From contig JAIBHQ010000014.1 of the NCBI GenBank assembly GCA_020028595.1, forward strand, positions 1-9,735: a DNA stretch of 9,735 nucleotides, given 5' to 3'. Below, one piece after another: positions 6,379 through 9,735 of this stretch. Below the pieces are notes generated by a model. That model worked only from the letters and a program-made list of their open reading frames with translations. It was not told where the DNA came from and did not search any database. Origin of the DNA: Nitrospirota bacterium (GTDB lineage: Bacteria; Nitrospirota; Nitrospiria; Nitrospirales; Nitrospiraceae). The translations under genes were made by a program, and so were the position numbers. Position 1 is the stretch's first letter, and each line of letters starts with the position of its first letter.

Positions 6379-7899
6379 ATGAGAACTCCGACTCGTGTCC
6401 CGGCGCTGATGCTGCTCGGCTTGACGCTGCTGCTGTCGGCCTGCACATTCGAGGGCGCTTTGCGCGACCAGTTTTACCGCCCCACGGGCCAGACCGGCGG
6501 AGAGATTCCCTTGAAGGTCGGGTTGATCGTGGAAGAAAACGAGCAGACGAAGCTGATTCGATCCAACAAGGACATGATCAAGTATGACGTCAAGATAAAC
6601 CCGGGATTTGCCAACGCCACGGCCGCCGAGCTGGCGACTGTCTTTAAGGACGTCGTGGTGGTGAAAAATGCCAAGCAGGCCGGCGATGCCAGTCTGCTGG
6701 CCTATGTGACGTTCGAAGCGACCGAGAACGTGGCTCACACGTTTTCCTGCCAGATCACCTTGAAGCTGCAGGATGCGCAGACCCGGATGACCGTGGCGAA
6801 TTATCAACATTCCGAGAACGTCGCGCTTGGGCTGTCCGGCGGCGCCATGGCTGGGGCCTTTCTGACCGGCTTCACCCTCTTTGCGGGTGCGCCTATCTTC
6901 ATGCCCATGGCGGCCAATTCGCAGGGCGAACATGCGGTGGAGGTCTTCGAAGCCAAGATTCCCGGGATGATCCGGCGTGTGGCGAGCGACATTGGATCGG
7001 ATCAGCGGGTCATCGCCTTTGCCTCGGGGGTGCGTCCGGGCCAGCCGCCCGCCATGGCGGGCGTGGTGGCCAAAGCGCCGGTCATCGCCAGCGACGTGGA
7101 CAAGGTGCCGGAGGGGAAGGTAGCGCGGAAGAACGCCTATGCGGTGGTGGTAGGAGTCGAACAGTACCGGCAGAAGCTGCCGAAGGCGGACTACGCGGCG
7201 CACGACGCGCAGGTGATGAACGACTATCTGATCAAGACGCTGGGCCTGCAGGAGGAGAATGTCGCGTTGCTGGTGGATGACCATGCGGCCCGGACCGATC
7301 TGGAGAAGTATCTGGAGAAGTGGCTGCCGAACCGGGTGGAGAAGGGCGACTCGGTGTTCATCTACTTCTCCGGGCACGGGGCGCCGAATCCCAAGACCGG
7401 CGAAGCCTACATGGTGCCCTATGACGGCGATCCGGCGTACATTGATACAACGGGCTACCCATTGAAGCGGCTCTACGAGCAACTGGCCACGCTGCCGGCG
7501 AAGGAAGTGGTGGTGATGCTGGACTCCTGCTTCTCGGGGGCGGGGGGCCGGTCGGTGATTGCGAAGGGCATGCGGCCGATGGGCCTCTCGGTGGAGACGC
7601 CGGTGCAGGCGAAGGGCAAGACGGTGATCCTGGCGGCCAGTTCGGGGGACCAGGTGTCGAGCACGTACGAGAAGAACGGGCACGGGCTGTTCACCTACTT
7701 CTTGCTGAAGGGGTTGCAGGGGGAGGCGGACGGCAATAAGGACGGGACGGTGGACCTGCAGGAGGTGTTCGACTATCTGAAGCCGCAGGTGGAGCGGATC
7801 GCCCGGCGGGAGTACAACAACGAACAGACCCCGCAGCTGCTCGGCAACCGGGACATTCTTGCCAAGGGCGTCTTTCTGATGGGGGAGAAAAACCGTTGA
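6379..7899 (+). CDS. Caspase-like (peptidase C14) lipoprotein, tandem copy 1
   Basis: This 506-residue envelope lipoprotein carries a metacaspase-like cysteine protease domain; its substrate is unknown. A signal peptide ends in lipobox LSAC with lipidated C22. Residue +2 is Thr, so by the E. coli Lol rule it should go to the outer membrane. Residues 45-215 form an alpha/beta N-terminal domain that I do not recognise with confidence; it faintly recalls small lipoprotein domains such as YajG or LpoB. It contains a hydrophobic stretch at 151-179. After the linker DVDKVPEGKV, the caspase domain spans about 250-445. The dyad is H333 (YFSGHGAP) and C384 (LDSCFSGAGG), and D382 suggests Arg/Lys specificity as in metacaspases. 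An EF-hand-type loop follows at 451-462 (DGNKDGTVDLQE), then TPQLLGNRD. The catalytic half is about 91% identical to the next gene. The TGA stop is 11 bases before the preferred start of copy 2. Confidence 0.92.
   Translation: MRTPTRVPALMLLGLTLLLSACTFEGALRDQFYRPTGQTGGEIPLKVGLIVEENEQTKLIRSNKDMIKYDVKINPGFANATAAELATVFKDVVVVKNAKQAGDASLLAYVTFEATENVAHTFSCQITLKLQDAQTRMTVANYQHSENVALGLSGGAMAGAFLTGFTLFAGAPIFMPMAANSQGEHAVEVFEAKIPGMIRRVASDIGSDQRVIAFASGVRPGQPPAMAGVVAKAPVIASDVDKVPEGKVARKNAYAVVVGVEQYRQKLPKADYAAHDAQVMNDYLIKTLGLQEENVALLVDDHAARTDLEKYLEKWLPNRVEKGDSVFIYFSGHGAPNPKTGEAYMVPYDGDPAYIDTTGYPLKRLYEQLATLPAKEVVVMLDSCFSGAGGRSVIAKGMRPMGLSVETPVQAKGKTVILAASSGDQVSSTYEKNGHGLFTYFLLKGLQGEADGNKDGTVDLQEVFDYLKPQVERIARREYNNEQTPQLLGNRDILAKGVFLMGEKNR
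7087..7827 (+). repeat. Direct repeat copy 1, caspase-coding half
   Basis: This is the first of two long, in-frame direct repeats that encode the linker, caspase domain and EF-hand loop. It matches 8652-9395 with one 3-base indel (an extra Val codon in copy 2). Exact runs include 7432-7481 (50 bases) and 7495-7547 (53 bases, covering the catalytic Cys codon at 7528). DNA similarity falls off sharply on both sides. Confidence 0.93.
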
Positions 7900-7901
7900 T
7901 G

Positions 7902-7906
7902 AGGAG
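7902..7906 (+). promoter_or_regulatory. Ribosome binding site of the second caspase lipoprotein
   Basis: AGGAG lies 4 bases before ATG 7911. The layout (an ATG overlapping the upstream stop, then GAGGAG, then a second ATG) copies that before caspase 1. ATG 7899, with GGGGGAG 11 bases upstream, remains a possible alternative. Confidence 0.5.
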
Positions 7907-7910
7907 CCCC

Positions 7911-9464
7911 ATGGACACAACGATGAGACTGGCGGCGGTTGCCGCGTTGAGCGTCTGGCTGACGGCCTGCACCTACAATGGGGTCGTCAAGAAGGATTTG
8001 TACCAGCCGGCCGCGGCGGATCAGCAAAAGCTCCCGGTGAAAATCGCGATGGTGGTCGATCCCAAGGCGAAGGAGCAGAAATTCGATCTCTCGCAGGGCG
8101 TCTATACCTGGCATGTTGTTGTGGATGCGTATGACGCGCTCAACCAGACCCTGCAGGCCGAGCTGGCCAATATCTTCGAGGATGTGAAGGTGGTTCCGGA
8201 ATCCGGCAAGGCGGAGCGGGCCGATCTGGTCGCGTCCGTCGGGTTGGATATCACGGGGATGGGGGGAGGTGGCGGTGGGTTCGGTGCCGCGCAGGGGGCT
8301 GGACTCGACGTCAGGCTCGAGGTCCTGTTCAAGGATGTCAAGTCCAAGGTGCTCGTGGCCAAGCTCACCAAGTCCACCGGACTGAGTCCGAACACGATGA
8401 ACGGCACGATTTTCATGTGTCACATGCTCACGTTCCTGTCGCTCGGGGCCCTGGCGCCCGTCGGCGTTCCGTGTATGACCAATTCCGCCGGTGAAGAGGC
8501 CATGGACGAGGTGCATAAAAAACTGCCGTCGCTGATCAAAGGGCTTGCGTCCGACATCGAAAGCGACAGCCGGCTGGTCGCTTACGCCAGGGGCGGGGCG
8601 GATCCGATATTCGGAGGCGCCGTGGCGGCCAAGCCCAAGCCGGTGATTCCCGCCAGCGACGTGGACAAGGTGCCGGAGGGGAAGGTGGTGGCGCGGAAGA
8701 ACGCCTACGCGGTGGTGGTGGGGGTCGAACAGTACCGGCAGAAGCTGCCGAAGGCGGACTATGCGGCGCATGACGCGCAGGTGATGAACGATTATCTGAT
8801 CAAGGCAATGGGGTTTCAGGAAGAAAATGTCATTCTGATCGTGGATGACCATGCGGGGCGCACGGATTTGGAGAAATACGTGGAGAAATGGCTGCCGAAC
8901 CGGGTGGAGAAGGGGGATACGGTGTTTGTGTACTTCTCGGGGCACGGGGCGCCGAACCCCAAGACCGGGGAGGCCTACCTAGTGCCGTATGACGGCGACC
9001 CGGCGTACATTGATACAACGGGCTACCCATTGAAGCGGCTCTACGAGCAGTTGGCGGCCCTCCCGGCGAAGGAAGTGGTGGTGATGCTGGACTCCTGCTT
9101 CTCGGGGGCGGGGGGGCGGTCGGTGATTGCGAAGGGCATGCGGCCGATGGGATTGTCAGTGGAGATGCCGGTGCTGGCGAAGGGCAAGACGGTGGTGCTG
9201 GCGGCGAGCTCCGGCGACCAGGTGTCGAGCACCTATGACGCGAAAGGGCACGGGCTGTTCACGTACTTCATGTTGAAGGGGCTGCAGGGCGAGGCGGACC
9301 AGAACAAGGACGGGGCGGTGGACCTGCAGGAGGTGTTCGACTATCTCAAGCCGCAGGTGGAGCGGGTGGCCCGGCGCGAGTACAACAACGAACAGGTTCC
9401 CCAATTACTGGGCAATCGTGATCTCCTGATGAAGGGGGTTTCCTTGGTGGGCCGGACCCGATAG
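7911..9464 (+). CDS. Caspase-like (peptidase C14) lipoprotein, tandem copy 2
   Basis: This 517-residue paralogue of the preceding gene has the same plan. Its lipobox is LTAC with lipidated C20 and Thr at +2, again predicting outer-membrane location. The N-terminal domain (about 40-225) aligns only loosely with copy 1: LPVKIAMVVD matches IPLKVGLIVE, LQAELANIFEDVKVV matches AAELATVFKDVVVV, and SDIESDSRLVAYARG matches SDIGSDQRVIAFASG. It has an added Gly-rich loop (117-130), a hydrophobic stretch (166-189) and two cysteines (C170, C188) absent from copy 1. The caspase domain has dyad H345 (YFSGHGAP) and C396 (LDSCFSGAGG), with D394 as the likely basic-P1 pocket residue. An EF-hand-type loop lies at 463-474 (DQNKDGAVDLQE). 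ATG 7911 is preferred for its AGGAG; ATG 7899 is an alternative that overlaps the upstream stop. It is the last gene before the terminator. The substrate and trigger are unknown. Confidence 0.92.
   Translation: MDTTMRLAAVAALSVWLTACTYNGVVKKDLYQPAAADQQKLPVKIAMVVDPKAKEQKFDLSQGVYTWHVVVDAYDALNQTLQAELANIFEDVKVVPESGKAERADLVASVGLDITGMGGGGGGFGAAQGAGLDVRLEVLFKDVKSKVLVAKLTKSTGLSPNTMNGTIFMCHMLTFLSLGALAPVGVPCMTNSAGEEAMDEVHKKLPSLIKGLASDIESDSRLVAYARGGADPIFGGAVAAKPKPVIPASDVDKVPEGKVVARKNAYAVVVGVEQYRQKLPKADYAAHDAQVMNDYLIKAMGFQEENVILIVDDHAGRTDLEKYVEKWLPNRVEKGDTVFVYFSGHGAPNPKTGEAYLVPYDGDPAYIDTTGYPLKRLYEQLAALPAKEVVVMLDSCFSGAGGRSVIAKGMRPMGLSVEMPVLAKGKTVVLAASSGDQVSSTYDAKGHGLFTYFMLKGLQGEADQNKDGAVDLQEVFDYLKPQVERVARREYNNEQVPQLLGNRDLLMKGVSLVGRTR
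8652..9395 (+). repeat. Direct repeat copy 2, caspase-coding half
   Basis: This is the second copy of the long in-frame repeat (see 7087-7827). The encoded 256-residue stretch differs from copy 1 by about 22 substitutions and one inserted Val (hand count). Exact DNA runs at 9000-9049 and 9063-9115 correspond to those in copy 1 at a constant offset of 1568 bases. Confidence 0.93.
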
Positions 9465-9468
9465 GGTC
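9455..9468 (+). other. Small hairpin containing the caspase 2 stop codon
   Basis: GACCC and GGGTC flank a GATA loop. The TAG stop (9462-9464) spans the loop and the start of the 3' arm, and TAAAA follows. It is too short to call a terminator on its own. Confidence 0.35.
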
Positions 9469-9475
9469 TAAAACA

Positions 9476-9503
9476 GCCGACATCAAAATTATCAGCTGTC
9501 GGC
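9476..9503 (+). other. Inverted repeat after caspase 2
   Basis: GCCGACA and TGTCGGC form a perfect 7-base stem around a 14-base AT-rich loop. No T-run follows. It may be an mRNA 3'-end structure or a protein site; its role is unknown. Confidence 0.4.
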
Positions 9504-9513
9504 GTTGAACAAG

Positions 9514-9550
9514 ACGGCCCGGTCGGAGGAGACTCCGGCCGGGCCGTTTT
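9514..9550 (+). terminator. Strong hairpin terminator between caspase 2 and truA
   Basis: A 15-base stem (9514-9528 with 9533-9547, one T:G pair) closes a GAGA loop and is followed by TTTTCGTT, so it fits intrinsic termination of the plus-strand run. It lies about 20 bases beyond the truA stop on the other strand. There the hairpin is followed by CTTGTTC, a weaker T-tract, so it may end both converging transcripts. Confidence 0.85.
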
Positions 9551-9567
9551 CGTTGGGCAAACGGCAG

Positions 9568-9735
9568 TCAGTAGGCGACGGAGACCAGGTAGAGGCCGTG
9601 CGCAGGAGCCGTGTAGCCGGCGGCCCGGCGGTCTTTCGCGTCGAGAATCTTCTTCATCTCCTCCGGTTTCCGTTTTTCCTGCCCCACTTCCACAAGCGTT
9701 CCCACCATCGCGCGGACCATTTGTTTTAAGAAGCG
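9568..9735 (-). CDS. truA: tRNA pseudouridine synthase A, C-terminal fragment
   Basis: TruA converts U38-U40 of the tRNA anticodon arm to pseudouridine. Only the last 55 residues are in the window, read on the minus strand; the 5' part lies beyond the right edge. The fragment carries the family C-terminal signature: [17 protein letters not shown] (compare FVRNIVGSLMEVG in E. coli), then [20 protein letters not shown] and LVSVAY before the TGA. The Arg and Gly of the VR-MVG segment and the AKDR..A...APA.GLYL pattern are typical of the catalytic domain's last strand and helices. It converges on the caspase gene, with the hairpin terminator between them. A plus-strand open frame over the same bases has no protein-like features and is a shadow. 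Confidence 0.92.
   Translation of the reverse strand, partial: RFLKQMVRAMVGTLVEVGQEKRKPEEMKKILDAKDRRAAGYTAPAHGLYLVSVAY

Noticed and set aside
6358..7920. 520-codon open frame on the minus strand across caspase copy 1
   Set aside because: It mirrors the sense gene, is rich in His, Arg, Pro and Gln, and has no recognisable domain or ribosome site. It is a by-product of GC-rich third codon positions.
7773..8945. 390-codon minus-strand open frame spanning caspase copies 1 and 2
   Set aside because: Same low-complexity composition as the other antisense frames; both sense genes are clearly real.
6379..9464. Caspase pair as part of a known anti-phage system (gasdermin, CRISPR-linked TPR-CHAT, TIR or NLR modules)
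   Set aside because: No gasdermin, CRISPR, nucleotide-sensing or NTPase gene is in the window; the neighbours are housekeeping genes and the proteins are predicted envelope lipoproteins.
9505..9729. Plus-strand 74-codon frame at the right edge
   Set aside because: It runs through the terminator hairpin and opposite the truA C-terminus, which has clear family signatures on the minus strand.

Overview
This window looks like chromosomal DNA from a GC-rich, diderm, probably autotrophic bacterium. Gene content and protein style suggest a Nitrospira-like (Nitrospirota) genome; that assignment is my recognition, not something the sequence proves. The coding density is very high. Nine genes run left to right almost without gaps, and a tenth, convergent gene enters from the right edge. 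There is no gene-free stretch longer than about 100 bases, and I see no tRNA, rRNA, CRISPR array or insertion sequence.

Layout: (1) bases 1-1919 hold a gluconeogenic pair, class I fructose-1,6-bisphosphatase (5' end cut off by the window) and an archaeal/FbaB-type class I fructose-bisphosphate aldolase. (2) 1925-3466 is a membrane-anchored or secreted HtrA/DegP-type serine protease with two PDZ domains. (3) 3517-6361 is a housekeeping block: a YacL-like membrane PIN-TRAM protein, ispD, ispF and cysE. Its order matches the Bacillus yacL-ispD-ispF-(gltX)-cysE cluster. (4) 6379-9464 holds two tandem lipoproteins, each with a C-terminal caspase-like (peptidase C14/metacaspase) domain. (5) A strong hairpin terminator at 9514-9550 separates them from the 3' end of truA on the minus strand.

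Gaps between the plus-strand genes are 50 bases or less. Several stops and starts overlap or touch (PIN/ispD, ispF/cysE, cysE/caspase 1), so co-transcription and translational coupling are likely. No internal terminator or convincing promoter was seen.

The most unusual part is the tandem caspase pair. The catalytic halves are about 91% identical in protein (hand count), with exact DNA runs of 50 and 53 bases. The N-terminal halves are related only by a diverged pattern. Each protein has a lipobox, a His/Cys dyad, a metacaspase-like Asp two residues before the Cys, and a canonical EF-hand-type calcium loop near the C-terminus. The pair looks like a recently homogenised, Ca2+-responsive, envelope-anchored protease system of unknown target, lying downstream of an isoprenoid/cysteine housekeeping block.
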